Shown: positions 10,341 through 23,838, counted from the stretch's first letter. The stretch: DNA of 64,000 nucleotides from Apostichopus japonicus (GCF_037975245.1 NC_092580.1:15001-79000), one strand, 5' to 3'. Translations and numbers: made by a program. The notes: generated from the sequence alone by a model not told the origin.

Positions 10341-11525
10341 GGAACTTTAAGTATTAGAAACGAACATAGATTTATATCAACTGCTGTCGTGGCGCGGTTG
10401 GTTGCTCTGTACCTCGAGAGCGTGACGTATTTTGGATCGCGGGCTCGAGACCAGGTGGGGGCAGTTTGCTTTTGCCGCGATCTCATACGGCCCCTGGAAC
10501 TTTAAGTATTAGAAACGAACATAGATTTATATCAACTGCTGTCGTGGCGCGGTTGGTTGCTCTGTACCTCGAGAGCGTGACGTATTTTGGATCGCGGGCT
10601 CGAGACCAGGTGGGGGCAGTTTGCTTTTGCCGGGTTCTTATACGGTCTCTGGGAACTTTAAGTATTAGAAACGAACATAGATTTATATCAACTGCTGTCG
10701 TGGCGCGGTTGGTTGCTCTGTACCTCGAGAGCGTGACGTATTTTGGATCGCGGGCTCGAGACCAGGTGGGGGCAGTTTGCTTTTGCCGCGATCTTATACG
10801 GTCTCTGGGAACTTTAAGTATTAGAAACGAACATAGATTTATATCAACTGCTGTCGTGGCGCGGTTGGTTGCTCTGTACCTCGAGAGCGTGACGTATTTT
10901 GGATCGCGGGCTCGAGACCAGGTGGGGGCAGTTTGCTTTTGACGGGTTCTTATACGGTCTCTGGGAACTTTAAGTATTAGAAACGAACATAGATTTATAT
11001 CAACTGCTGTCGTGGCGCGGTTGGTTGCTCTGTACCTCGAGAGCGTGACGTATTTTGGATTGCGGGCTCGAGACCAGGTGGGGGCAGTTAGCTTTTTCCG
11101 CGATCTCATACGGTCTCTGGAACTTTAAGTATTAGAAACGAACATAGATTTATATCAACTGCTGTCGTGGCGCGGTTGGTTGCTCTGTACCTCGAGAGCG
11201 TGACGTATTTTGGATTGCGGGCTCGAGACCAGGTGGGGGCAGTTAGCTTTTCCGCGATCTCATACGGTCTCTGGAACTTTAAGTATTAGAAACGAACATA
11301 GATTTATATCAACTGCTGTCGTGGCGCGGTTGGTTGCTCTGTACCTCGAGAGCGTGACGTATTTTGGATCGCGGGCTCGAGACCAGGTGGGGGCAGTTTG
11401 CTTTTGCCGCGATCTTATACGGTCTCTGGGAACTTTAAGTATTAGAAACGAACATAGATTTATATCAACTGCTGTCGTGGCGCGGTTGGTTGCTCTGTAC
11501 CTCGAGAGCGTGACGTATTTTGGAT
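10341..11525 (+). repeat. Duplicated block, left copy (offset +2952)
   Basis: This 1185-bp block matches 13293-14477 with an offset of 2952 bp (19 monomers). Shared rare forms are the CCGGGTTCTT monomer, the TTTGACGGG monomer and GGATTGCGGG followed by TTAGCTTTT. The left edge is set by TCGGGAAC versus TCTGGAAC, the right by GGATTG versus GGATCG. The first half also resembles about 7540-8270 with offset 2797 (18 monomers). Confidence 0.85.
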
Positions 11526-11740
11526 TGCGGGCTCGAGACCAGGTGGGGGCAGTTAGCTTTTCCGCGATCTCATACGGTCTCTGGAACTTTAAGTATTAGA
11601 AACGAACATAGATTTATATCAACTGCTGTCGTGGCGCGGTTGGTTGCTCTGTACCTCGAGAGCGTGACGTATTTTGGATCGCGGGCTCGAGACCAGGTGG
11701 GGGCAGTTTGCTTTTGCCGCGATCTTATACGGTCTCTGGG

Positions 11741-13412
11741 AACTTTAAGTATTAGAAACGAACATAGATTTATATCAACTGCTGTCGTGGCGCGGTTGGT
11801 TGCTCTGTACCTCGAGAGCGTGACGTATTTTGGATCGCGGGCTCGAGACCAGGTGGGGGCAGTTTGCTTTTGCCGCGATCTTATACGGTCTCTGGGAACT
11901 TTAAGTATTAGAAACGAACATAGATTTATATCAACTGCTGTCGTGGCGCGGTTGGTTGCTCTGTACCTCGAGAGCGTGACGTATTTTGGATCGCGGGCTC
12001 GAGACCAGGTGGGGGCAGTTTGCTTTTGCCGCGATCTTATACGGTCTCTGGGAACTTTAAGTATTAGAAACGAACATAGATTTATATCAACTGCTGTCGT
12101 GGCGCGGTTGGTTGCTCTGTACCTCGAGAGCGTGACGTATTTTGGATCGCGGGCTCGAGACCAGGTGGGGGCAGTTTGCTTTTGCCGCGATTTTATACGG
12201 TCTCTGGGAACATTAAGTATTAGAAACGAACATAGATTTATATCAACTGCTGTCGTGGCGCGGTTGGTTGCTCTGTACCTCGAGAGCGTGACGTATTTTG
12301 GATCGCGGGCTCGAGACCAGGTGGGGCAGTTTGCTTTTGCCGCGATCTGATACGGTCTCTGGAACTTTAAGTATTAGAAACGAACATAGATTTATATCAA
12401 CTGCTGTCGTGGCGCGGTTGGTTGCTCTGTACCTCGAGAGCGTGACGTATTTTGGATCGCGGGCTCGAGACCAGGTGGGGCAGTTTGCTTTTGCCGCGAT
12501 CTGATACGGTTTCTGGGAACTTTAAGTATTAGAAACGAACATAGATTTATATCAACTGCTGTCGTGGCGCGGTTGGTTGCTCTGTACCTCGAGAGCGTGA
12601 CGTATTTTGGATCGCGGGCTCGAGACCAGGTGGGGGCAGTTTGCTTTTGCCGCGATACGGTACGGTCTCTGGGAACTTTAAGTATTAAAAACGAACATAG
12701 ATTTATATCAACTGCTGTCGTGGCGCGGTTGGTTGCTCTGTACCTCGAGAGCGTGACGTATTTTGGATCGCGGGCTCGAGACCAGGTGGGGCAGTTTGCT
12801 TTTGCCGCGATCTGATACGGTTTCTGGGAACTTTAAGTATTAGAAACGAACATAGATTTATATCAACTGCTGTCGTGGCGCGGTTGGTTGCTCTGTACCT
12901 CGAGAGCGTGACGTATTTTGGATCGCGGGCTCGAGACCAGGTGGGGGCAGTTTGCTTTTGCCGCGATACGGTACGGTCTCTGGGAACTTTAAGTATTAAA
13001 AACGAACATAGATTTATATCAACTGCTGTCGTGGCGCGGTTGGTTGCTCTGTACCTCGAGAGCGTGACGTATTTTGGATCGCGGGCTCGAGACCAGGTGG
13101 GGGCAGTTTGCTTTTGCCGCGATCTCATACGGTCTCTGGAACTTTAAGTATTAGAAACGAACATAGATTTATATCAACTGCTGTCGTGGCGCGGTTGGTT
13201 GCTCTGTACCTCGAGAGCGTGACGTATTTTGGATCGCGGGCTCGAGACCAGGTGGGGGCAGTTTGTTTTTTCCGCGATCTCGTACGGTCTCTGGAACTTT
13301 AAGTATTAGAAACGAACATAGATTTATATCAACTGCTGTCGTGGCGCGGTTGGTTGCTCTGTACCTCGAGAGCGTGACGTATTTTGGATCGCGGGCTCGA
13401 GACCAGGTGGGG
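11741..13412 (+). repeat. Duplicated block, left copy (offset +2486)
   Basis: This block matches 14227-15898 with an offset of 2486 bp (16 monomers). Markers are GAACATTAAG, the GATCTGATACGG monomers and the GATACGGTACGG monomers. Inside it a 311-bp dimer (GATCTGATACGGTTTC then GATACGGTACGG) occurs twice, with GATACGG at 12654 and 12965. One difference from the partner is noted: G at 12235 versus T at 14721. Confidence 0.85.
13266..13271 (+). terminator. T6 variant of the post-B-box T-run
   Basis: Here the usual GCTTTTGCC is GTTTTTTCC, giving six T. The same T6 form occurs at 15752, 15907, 18861 and 19016, and near 23056, 24922, 60187 and 60342. A T5 form (GCTTTTTCC) is widespread, for example in the 47.7-51.7 kb zone. 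Longer T-runs are stronger Pol III terminators in general; whether that matters here is unknown. Confidence 0.3.
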
Positions 13413-14477
13413 GCAGTTTGCTTTTGCCGCGATCTCATACGGCCCCTGGAACTTTAAGTATTAGAAACGAACATAGATTTATATCAACTGCTGTCGTGGC
13501 GCGGTTGGTTGCTCTGTACCTCGAGAGCGTGACGTATTTTGGATCGCGGGCTCGAGACCAGGTGGGGGCAGTTTGCTTTTGCCGGGTTCTTATACGGTCT
13601 CTGGGAACTTTAAGTATTAGAAACGAACATAGATTTATATCAACTGCTGTCGTGGCGCGGTTGGTTGCTCTGTACCTCGAGAGCGTGACGTATTTTGGAT
13701 CGCGGGCTCGAGACCAGGTGGGGGCAGTTTGCTTTTGCCGCGATCTTATACGGTCTCTGGGAACTTTAAGTATTAGAAACGAACATAGATTTATATCAAC
13801 TGCTGTCGTGGCGCGGTTGGTTGCTCTGTACCTCGAGAGCGTGACGTATTTTGGATCGCGGGCTCGAGACCAGGTGGGGGCAGTTTGCTTTTGACGGGTT
13901 CTTATACGGTCTCTGGGAACTTTAAGTATTAGAAACGAACATAGATTTATATCAACTGCTGTCGTGGCGCGGTTGGTTGCTCTGTACCTCGAGAGCGTGA
14001 CGTATTTTGGATTGCGGGCTCGAGACCAGGTGGGGGCAGTTAGCTTTTTCCGCGATCTCATACGGTCTCTGGAACTTTAAGTATTAGAAACGAACATAGA
14101 TTTATATCAACTGCTGTCGTGGCGCGGTTGGTTGCTCTGTACCTCGAGAGCGTGACGTATTTTGGATTGCGGGCTCGAGACCAGGTGGGGGCAGTTAGCT
14201 TTTCCGCGATCTCATACGGTCTCTGGAACTTTAAGTATTAGAAACGAACATAGATTTATATCAACTGCTGTCGTGGCGCGGTTGGTTGCTCTGTACCTCG
14301 AGAGCGTGACGTATTTTGGATCGCGGGCTCGAGACCAGGTGGGGGCAGTTTGCTTTTGCCGCGATCTTATACGGTCTCTGGGAACTTTAAGTATTAGAAA
14401 CGAACATAGATTTATATCAACTGCTGTCGTGGCGCGGTTGGTTGCTCTGTACCTCGAGAGCGTGACGTATTTTGGAT
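13293..14477 (+). repeat. Duplicated block, right copy (offset +2952)
   Basis: This is the partner of 10341-11525 and has the same order of monomer variants. Because it partly overlaps the second duplication (offset 2486), the two events are successive rather than one. Confidence 0.85.
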
Positions 14478-15898
14478 CGCGGGCTCGAGACCAGGTGGGG
14501 GCAGTTTGCTTTTGCCGCGATCTTATACGGTCTCTGGGAACTTTAAGTATTAGAAACGAACATAGATTTATATCAACTGCTGTCGTGGCGCGGTTGGTTG
14601 CTCTGTACCTCGAGAGCGTGACGTATTTTGGATCGCGGGCTCGAGACCAGGTGGGGGCAGTTTGCTTTTGCCGCGATTTTATACGGTCTCTGGGAACATT
14701 AAGTATTAGAAACGAACATATATTTATATCAACTGCTGTCGTGGCGCGGTTGGTTGCTCTGTACCTCGAGAGCGTGACGTATTTTGGATCGCGGGCTCGA
14801 GACCAGGTGGGGCAGTTTGCTTTTGCCGCGATCTGATACGGTCTCTGGAACTTTAAGTATTAGAAACGAACATAGATTTATATCAACTGCTGTCGTGGCG
14901 CGGTTGGTTGCTCTGTACCTCGAGAGCGTGACGTATTTTGGATCGCGGGCTCGAGACCAGGTGGGGCAGTTTGCTTTTGCCGCGATCTGATACGGTTTCT
15001 GGGAACTTTAAGTATTAGAAACGAACATAGATTTATATCAACTGCTGTCGTGGCGCGGTTGGTTGCTCTGTACCTCGAGAGCGTGACGTATTTTGGATCG
15101 CGGGCTCGAGACCAGGTGGGGGCAGTTTGCTTTTGCCGCGATACGGTACGGTCTCTGGGAACTTTAAGTATTAAAAACGAACATAGATTTATATCAACTG
15201 CTGTCGTGGCGCGGTTGGTTGCTCTGTACCTCGAGAGCGTGACGTATTTTGGATCGCGGGCTCGAGACCAGGTGGGGCAGTTTGCTTTTGCCGCGATCTG
15301 ATACGGTTTCTGGGAACTTTAAGTATTAGAAACGAACATAGATTTATATCAACTGCTGTCGTGGCGCGGTTGGTTGCTCTGTACCTCGAGAGCGTGACGT
15401 ATTTTGGATCGCGGGCTCGAGACCAGGTGGGGGCAGTTTGCTTTTGCCGCGATACGGTACGGTCTCTGGGAACTTTAAGTATTAAAAACGAACATAGATT
15501 TATATCAACTGCTGTCGTGGCGCGGTTGGTTGCTCTGTACCTCGAGAGCGTGACGTATTTTGGATCGCGGGCTCGAGACCAGGTGGGGGCAGTTTGCTTT
15601 TGCCGCGATCTCATACGGTCTCTGGAACTTTAAGTATTAGAAACGAACATAGATTTATATCAACTGCTGTCGTGGCGCGGTTGGTTGCTCTGTACCTCGA
15701 GAGCGTGACGTATTTTGGATCGCGGGCTCGAGACCAGGTGGGGGCAGTTTGTTTTTTCCGCGATCTCGTACGGTCTCTGGAACTTTAAGTATTAGAAACG
15801 AACATAGATTTATATCAACTGCTGTCGTGGCGCGGTTGGTTGCTCTGTACCTCGAGAGCGTGACGTATTTTGGATCGCGGGCTCGAGACCAGGTGGGG
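14227..15898 (+). repeat. Duplicated block, right copy (offset +2486)
   Basis: This is the partner of 11741-13412. Its private change is CATATATTTA at 14717-14726. Its right part is also the start of the 3109-bp tandem unit. Confidence 0.85.
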
Positions 15899-18423
15899 AC
15901 AGTTTGTTTTTTCCGCGATCTCATACGGTCTCTGGAACTTTAAGTATTAGAAACGAACATAGATTTATATCAACTGCTGTCGTGGCGCGGTTGGTTGCTC
16001 TGTACCTCGAGAGCGTGACGTATTTTGGATCGCGGGCTCGAGACCAGGTGGGGGCAGTTTGCTTTTGCCGCGATCTTATACGGTCTCTGGGAACTTTAAG
16101 TATTAGAAACGAACATAGATTTATATCAACTGCTGTCGTGGCGCGGTTGGTTGCTCTGTACCTCGAGAGCGTGACGTATTTTGGATCGCGGGCTCGAGAC
16201 CAGGTGGGGGCAGTTTGCTTTTGCCGCGATCTTATACGGTCTCGGGAACTTTAAGTATTAGAAACGAACATAGATTTATATCAACTGCTGTCGTGGCGCT
16301 GTTGGTTGCTCTGTACCTCGAGAGCGTGACGTATTTTGGATCGCGGGCTCGAGACCAGGTGGGGGCAGTTTGCTTTTGCCGCGATCTCATACGGTCTCTG
16401 GAACTTTAAGTATTAGAAACGAACATAGACTTATATCAACTGCTGTCGTGGCGCGGTTGGTTGCTCTGTACCTCGAGAGCGTGACGTATTTTGGATCGCG
16501 GGCTCGAGACCAGGTGGGGGCAGTTTGCTTTTGCCGCGATCTTATACGGTCTCTGGAACTTTAAGTATTAGAAACGAACATAGATTTATATCAACTGCTG
16601 TCGTGGCGCGGTTGGTTGCTCTGTACCTCGAGAGCGTGACGTATGTTGGATCGCGGGCTCGAGACCAGGTGGGGCAGTTTGCTTTTGCCGCGATCTTATA
16701 CGGCCCCTGGAACTTTAAGTATTAGAAACGAACATAGATTTATATCAACTGCTGTCGTGGCGCGGTTGGTTGCTCTGTACCTTGAGAGCGTGACGTATTT
16801 TGGATCGCGGGCTCGAGACCAGGTGGGGGCAGTTTGCTTTTGCCGCGATCTCATACGGTCTCTGGAACTTTAAGTATTAGAAACGAACATAGATTTATAT
16901 CAACTGCTGTCGTGGCGCGGTTGGTTGCTCTGTACCTCGAGAGCGTGACGTATTTTGGATCGCGGGCTCGAGACCAGGTGGGGGCAGTTTGCTTTTGCCG
17001 CGATCTCATACGGTCTCTGGAACTTTAAGTATTAGAAACGAACATAGATTTATATCAACTGCTGTCGTGGCGCGGTTGGTTGCTCTGTACCTCGAGAGCG
17101 TGACGTATTTTGGATCGCGGGCTCGAGACCAGGTGGGGGCAGTTTGCTTTTGTCGCGATCTCATACGGTCTCTGGGAACTTTAAGTATTAGAAACGAACA
17201 TAGATTTATATCAACTGCTGTCGTGGCGCGGTTGGTTGCTCTGTACTTCGAGAGCGTGACGTATTTTGGATCGCGGGCTCGAGACCAGGTGGGGGCAGTT
17301 TGCTTTTGCCGCGATCTCATACGGTCTCTGGGAACTTTAAGTATTAGAAACGAACATAGATTTATATCAACTGCTGTCGTGGCGCGGTTGGTTGCTCTGT
17401 ACCTCGAGAGCGTGACGTATTTTGGATCGCGGGCTCGAGACCAGGTGGGGGCAGTTTGCTTTTGTCGCGATCTCATACGGTCTCTGGGAACTTTAAGTAT
17501 TAGAAACGAACATAGATTTATATCAACTGCTGTCGTGGCGCGGTTGGTTGCTCTGTACTTCGAGAGCGTGACGTATTTTGGATCGCGGGCTCGAGACCAG
17601 GTGGGGGCAGTTTGCTTTTGCCGCGATCTCATACGGTCTCTGGGAACTTTAAGTATTAGAAACGAACATAGATTTATATCAACTGCTGTCGTGGCGCGGT
17701 TGGTTGCTCTGTACCTCGAGAGCGTGACGTATTTTGGATCGCGGGCTCGAGACCAGGTGGGGGCAGTTTGCTTTTGCCGCGATCTCATACGGTCTCTGGG
17801 AACTTTAAGTATTAGAAACGAACATAGATTTATATCAACTGCTGTCGTGGCGCGGTTGGTTGCTCTGTACCTCGAGAGCGTGACGTATTTTGGATCGCGG
17901 GCTCGAGACCAGGTGGGGGCAGTTTGCTTTTTCCGCGATCTCATAACGTCTCTGGAACTTTAAGTATTAGAAACGAACATAGATTTATATCAACTGCTGT
18001 CGTGGCGCGGTTGGTTGCTCTGTACCTCGAGAGCGTGACGTATTTTGGATCGCGGGCTCGAGACCAGGTGGGGGCAGTTAGCTTTTTCCGCGATCTAATA
18101 CGGTCTCTGGGAACTTTAAGTATTAGAAACGAACATAGATTTATATCAACTGCTGTCGTGGCGCGGTTGGTTGCTCTGTACCTCGAGAGCGTGACGTATT
18201 TTGGATCGCGGGCTCGAGACCAGGTGGGGGCAGTTAGCTTTTTCCGCGATCTCATACGGTCTCTGGGAACTTTAAGTATTAGAAACGAACATAGATTTAT
18301 ATCAACTGCTGTCGTGGCGCGGTTGGTTGCTCTGTACCTCGAGAGCGTGACGTATTTTGGATCGCGGGCTCGAGACCAGGTGGGGGCAGTTTGCTTTTGC
18401 CGCGATCTCATACGGTCTCCGGA
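15315..18423 (+). repeat. 3109-bp higher-order repeat, copy 1 (20 monomers)
   Basis: Positions 15315-18562 match 18424-21671 at offset 3109. Every private variant I checked is shared: TATGTTGG (16642 and 19751), CTTGAG (16781 and 19890), TAGACTT, TACTTCGAG (twice per copy) and TCATAACG. No difference was noticed between the copies, so the event is recent, or kept homogeneous, or an assembly artefact. The match exceeds one unit by 139 bp, as in a tandem duplication. Confidence 0.92.
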
Positions 18424-21400
18424 AACTTTAAGTATTAGAAACGAACATAGATTTATATCAACTGCTGTCGTGGCGCGGTTGGTTGCTCTGTACCTCGAGA
18501 GCGTGACGTATTTTGGATCGCGGGCTCGAGACCAGGTGGGGGCAGTTTGCTTTTGCCGCGATACGGTACGGTCTCTGGGAACTTTAAGTATTAAAAACGA
18601 ACATAGATTTATATCAACTGCTGTCGTGGCGCGGTTGGTTGCTCTGTACCTCGAGAGCGTGACGTATTTTGGATCGCGGGCTCGAGACCAGGTGGGGGCA
18701 GTTTGCTTTTGCCGCGATCTCATACGGTCTCTGGAACTTTAAGTATTAGAAACGAACATAGATTTATATCAACTGCTGTCGTGGCGCGGTTGGTTGCTCT
18801 GTACCTCGAGAGCGTGACGTATTTTGGATCGCGGGCTCGAGACCAGGTGGGGGCAGTTTGTTTTTTCCGCGATCTCGTACGGTCTCTGGAACTTTAAGTA
18901 TTAGAAACGAACATAGATTTATATCAACTGCTGTCGTGGCGCGGTTGGTTGCTCTGTACCTCGAGAGCGTGACGTATTTTGGATCGCGGGCTCGAGACCA
19001 GGTGGGGACAGTTTGTTTTTTCCGCGATCTCATACGGTCTCTGGAACTTTAAGTATTAGAAACGAACATAGATTTATATCAACTGCTGTCGTGGCGCGGT
19101 TGGTTGCTCTGTACCTCGAGAGCGTGACGTATTTTGGATCGCGGGCTCGAGACCAGGTGGGGGCAGTTTGCTTTTGCCGCGATCTTATACGGTCTCTGGG
19201 AACTTTAAGTATTAGAAACGAACATAGATTTATATCAACTGCTGTCGTGGCGCGGTTGGTTGCTCTGTACCTCGAGAGCGTGACGTATTTTGGATCGCGG
19301 GCTCGAGACCAGGTGGGGGCAGTTTGCTTTTGCCGCGATCTTATACGGTCTCGGGAACTTTAAGTATTAGAAACGAACATAGATTTATATCAACTGCTGT
19401 CGTGGCGCTGTTGGTTGCTCTGTACCTCGAGAGCGTGACGTATTTTGGATCGCGGGCTCGAGACCAGGTGGGGGCAGTTTGCTTTTGCCGCGATCTCATA
19501 CGGTCTCTGGAACTTTAAGTATTAGAAACGAACATAGACTTATATCAACTGCTGTCGTGGCGCGGTTGGTTGCTCTGTACCTCGAGAGCGTGACGTATTT
19601 TGGATCGCGGGCTCGAGACCAGGTGGGGGCAGTTTGCTTTTGCCGCGATCTTATACGGTCTCTGGAACTTTAAGTATTAGAAACGAACATAGATTTATAT
19701 CAACTGCTGTCGTGGCGCGGTTGGTTGCTCTGTACCTCGAGAGCGTGACGTATGTTGGATCGCGGGCTCGAGACCAGGTGGGGCAGTTTGCTTTTGCCGC
19801 GATCTTATACGGCCCCTGGAACTTTAAGTATTAGAAACGAACATAGATTTATATCAACTGCTGTCGTGGCGCGGTTGGTTGCTCTGTACCTTGAGAGCGT
19901 GACGTATTTTGGATCGCGGGCTCGAGACCAGGTGGGGGCAGTTTGCTTTTGCCGCGATCTCATACGGTCTCTGGAACTTTAAGTATTAGAAACGAACATA
20001 GATTTATATCAACTGCTGTCGTGGCGCGGTTGGTTGCTCTGTACCTCGAGAGCGTGACGTATTTTGGATCGCGGGCTCGAGACCAGGTGGGGGCAGTTTG
20101 CTTTTGCCGCGATCTCATACGGTCTCTGGAACTTTAAGTATTAGAAACGAACATAGATTTATATCAACTGCTGTCGTGGCGCGGTTGGTTGCTCTGTACC
20201 TCGAGAGCGTGACGTATTTTGGATCGCGGGCTCGAGACCAGGTGGGGGCAGTTTGCTTTTGTCGCGATCTCATACGGTCTCTGGGAACTTTAAGTATTAG
20301 AAACGAACATAGATTTATATCAACTGCTGTCGTGGCGCGGTTGGTTGCTCTGTACTTCGAGAGCGTGACGTATTTTGGATCGCGGGCTCGAGACCAGGTG
20401 GGGGCAGTTTGCTTTTGCCGCGATCTCATACGGTCTCTGGGAACTTTAAGTATTAGAAACGAACATAGATTTATATCAACTGCTGTCGTGGCGCGGTTGG
20501 TTGCTCTGTACCTCGAGAGCGTGACGTATTTTGGATCGCGGGCTCGAGACCAGGTGGGGGCAGTTTGCTTTTGTCGCGATCTCATACGGTCTCTGGGAAC
20601 TTTAAGTATTAGAAACGAACATAGATTTATATCAACTGCTGTCGTGGCGCGGTTGGTTGCTCTGTACTTCGAGAGCGTGACGTATTTTGGATCGCGGGCT
20701 CGAGACCAGGTGGGGGCAGTTTGCTTTTGCCGCGATCTCATACGGTCTCTGGGAACTTTAAGTATTAGAAACGAACATAGATTTATATCAACTGCTGTCG
20801 TGGCGCGGTTGGTTGCTCTGTACCTCGAGAGCGTGACGTATTTTGGATCGCGGGCTCGAGACCAGGTGGGGGCAGTTTGCTTTTGCCGCGATCTCATACG
20901 GTCTCTGGGAACTTTAAGTATTAGAAACGAACATAGATTTATATCAACTGCTGTCGTGGCGCGGTTGGTTGCTCTGTACCTCGAGAGCGTGACGTATTTT
21001 GGATCGCGGGCTCGAGACCAGGTGGGGGCAGTTTGCTTTTTCCGCGATCTCATAACGTCTCTGGAACTTTAAGTATTAGAAACGAACATAGATTTATATC
21101 AACTGCTGTCGTGGCGCGGTTGGTTGCTCTGTACCTCGAGAGCGTGACGTATTTTGGATCGCGGGCTCGAGACCAGGTGGGGGCAGTTAGCTTTTTCCGC
21201 GATCTAATACGGTCTCTGGGAACTTTAAGTATTAGAAACGAACATAGATTTATATCAACTGCTGTCGTGGCGCGGTTGGTTGCTCTGTACCTCGAGAGCG
21301 TGACGTATTTTGGATCGCGGGCTCGAGACCAGGTGGGGGCAGTTAGCTTTTTCCGCGATCTCATACGGTCTCTGGGAACTTTAAGTATTAGAAACGAACA

Positions 21401-21532
21401 TAGATTTATATCAACTGCTGTCGTGGCGCGGTTGGTTGCTCTGTACCTCGAGAGCGTGACGTATTTTGGATCGCGGGCTCGAGACCAGGTGGGGGCAGTT
21501 TGCTTTTGCCGCGATCTCATACGGTCTCCGGA
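18424..21532 (+). repeat. 3109-bp higher-order repeat, copy 2
   Basis: This is the second tandem copy of the 20-monomer unit, followed by about 139 bp of a third copy to 21671, where GATCTTATACGG replaces the GATACGGTACGG of copy 1. Confidence 0.92.
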
Positions 21533-22461
21533 AACTTTAAGTATTAGAAACGAACATAGATTTATATCAACTGCTGTCGTGGCGCGGTTGGTTGCTCTGT
21601 ACCTCGAGAGCGTGACGTATTTTGGATCGCGGGCTCGAGACCAGGTGGGGGCAGTTTGCTTTTGCCGCGATCTTATACGGTCTCTGGAACTTTAAGTATT
21701 AGAAACGAACATAGATTAATATTAACTGCTGTCGTGGCGCGGTTGGTTGCTCTGTACCTCGAGAGCGTGACGTATTTTGGATCGCGGGCTCGAGACCAGG
21801 TGGGGCAGTTTGCTTTTGCCGCGATCTTATACGGCCCCTGGAACTTTAAGTATTAGAAACGAACATAGATTTATATCAACTGCTGTCGTGGCGCGGTTGG
21901 TTGCTCTGTACCTCGAGAGCGTGACGTATTTTGGATCGCGGGCTCGAGACCAGGTGGGGGCAGTTTGCTTTTGCCGCGATCTCATACGGTCTCTGGGAAC
22001 TTTAAGTATTAGAAACGAACATAGATTTATATCAACTGCTGTCGTGGCGCGGTTGGTTGCTCTGTACCTCGAGAGCGTGACGTATTTTGGATCGCGGGCT
22101 CGAGACCAGGTGGGGGCAGTTTGCTTTTGCCGCGATCTCATACGGTCTCTGGGAACTTTAAGTATTAGAAACGAACATAGATTTATATCAACTGCTGTCG
22201 TGGCGCGGTTGGTTGCTCTGTACCTCGAGAGCGTGACGTATTTTGGATCGCGGGCTCGAGACCAGGTGGGGGCAGTTTGCTTTTGCCGCGATCTCATACG
22301 GTCTCTGGGAACTTTAAGTATTAGAAACGAACATAGATTTATATCAACTGCTGTCGTGGCGCGGTTGGTTGCTCTGTACCTCGAGAGCGTGACGTAGTTT
22401 GGATCGCGGGCTCGAGACCAGGTGGGGCAGTTTGCTTTTGCCGCGATCTTATACGGCCCCT

Positions 22462-23838
22462 GGAACTTTAAGTATTAGAAACGAACATAGATTTATATCA
22501 ACTGCTGTCGTGGCGCGGTTGGTTGCTCTGTACCTCGAGAGCGTGACGTATTTTGGATCGCGGGCTCGAGACCAGGTGGGGGCAGTTTGCTTTTGCCGCG
22601 ATCTCATACGGTCTCTGGGAACTTTAAGTATTAGAAACGAACATAGATTTATATCAACTGCTGTCGTGGCGCGGTTGGTTGCTCTGTACCTCGAGAGCGT
22701 GACGTATTTTGGATCGCGGGCTCGAGACCAGGTGGGGGCAGTTTGCTTTTGCCGCGATCTCATACGGTCTTTGGGAACTTTAAGTATTAGAAACGAACAT
22801 AGATTTATATCAACTGCTGTCGTGGCGCGGTTGGTTGCTCTGTACCTCGAGAGCGTGACGTATTTTGGATCGCGGGCTCGAGACCAGGTGGGGACAGTTT
22901 GTTTTTGCCGCGATCTCATACGGTCTCTGGAACTTTAAGTATTAGAAACGAACATAGATTTATATCAACTGCTGTCGTGGCGCGGTTGGTTGCTCTGTAC
23001 CTCGAGAGCGTGACGTATTTTGGATCGCGGGCTCGAGACCAGGTGGGGACAGTTTGTTTTTTCCGCGATCTCGTACGGTCTCTGGAACTTTAAGTATTAG
23101 AAACGAACATAGATTTATATCAACTGCTGTCGTGGCGCGGTTGGTTGCTCTGTACCTCGAGAGCGTGACGTATTTTGGATCGCGGGCTCGAGACCAGGTG
23201 GGGGCAGTTTGCTTTTGCCGCGATCTTATACGGTCTCTGGGAACTTTAAGTATTAGAAACGAACATAGATTTATATCAACTGCTGTCGTGGCGCGGTTGG
23301 TTGCTCTGTACCTCGAGAGCGTGACGTATTTTGGATCGCGGGCTCGAGACCAGGTGGGGGCAGTTTGCTTTTGCCGCGATCTTATACGGTCTCGGGAACT
23401 TTAAGTATTAGAAACGAACATAGATTTATATCAACTGCTGTCGTGGCGCTGTTGGTTGCTCTGTACCTCGAGAGCGTGACGTATTTTGGATCGCGGGCTC
23501 GAGACCAGGTGGGGGCAGTTTGCTTTTGCCGCGATCTTATACGGCCCCTGGAACTTTAAGTATTAGAAACGAACATAGATTTATATCAACTGCTGTCGTG
23601 GCGCGGTTGGTTGCTCTGTACCTCGAGAGCGTGACGTATTTTGGATCGCGGGCTCGAGACCAGGTGGGGGCAGTTTGCTTTTGCCGCGATCTCATACGGT
23701 CTCTGGGAACTTTAAGTATTAGAAACGAACATAGATTTATATCAACTGCTGTCGTGGCGCGGTTGGTTGCTCTGTACCTCGAGAGCGTGACGTATTTTGG
23801 ATCGCGGGCTCGAGACCAGGTGGGGGCAGTTTGCTTTT
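22462..23838 (+). repeat. Duplicated block, left copy (offset +1866)
   Basis: This block matches 24328-25704 (12 monomers apart). Shared rare marks are GGTCTTTGGG (about 22766 and 24632), GGGGACAGTTTG with GTTTTTGCC, then the T6 monomer. After the right edge the match continues at offset 1710 (for example TCATAACG near 24004 and 25714), so one 156-bp monomer was gained or lost. Confidence 0.87.
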
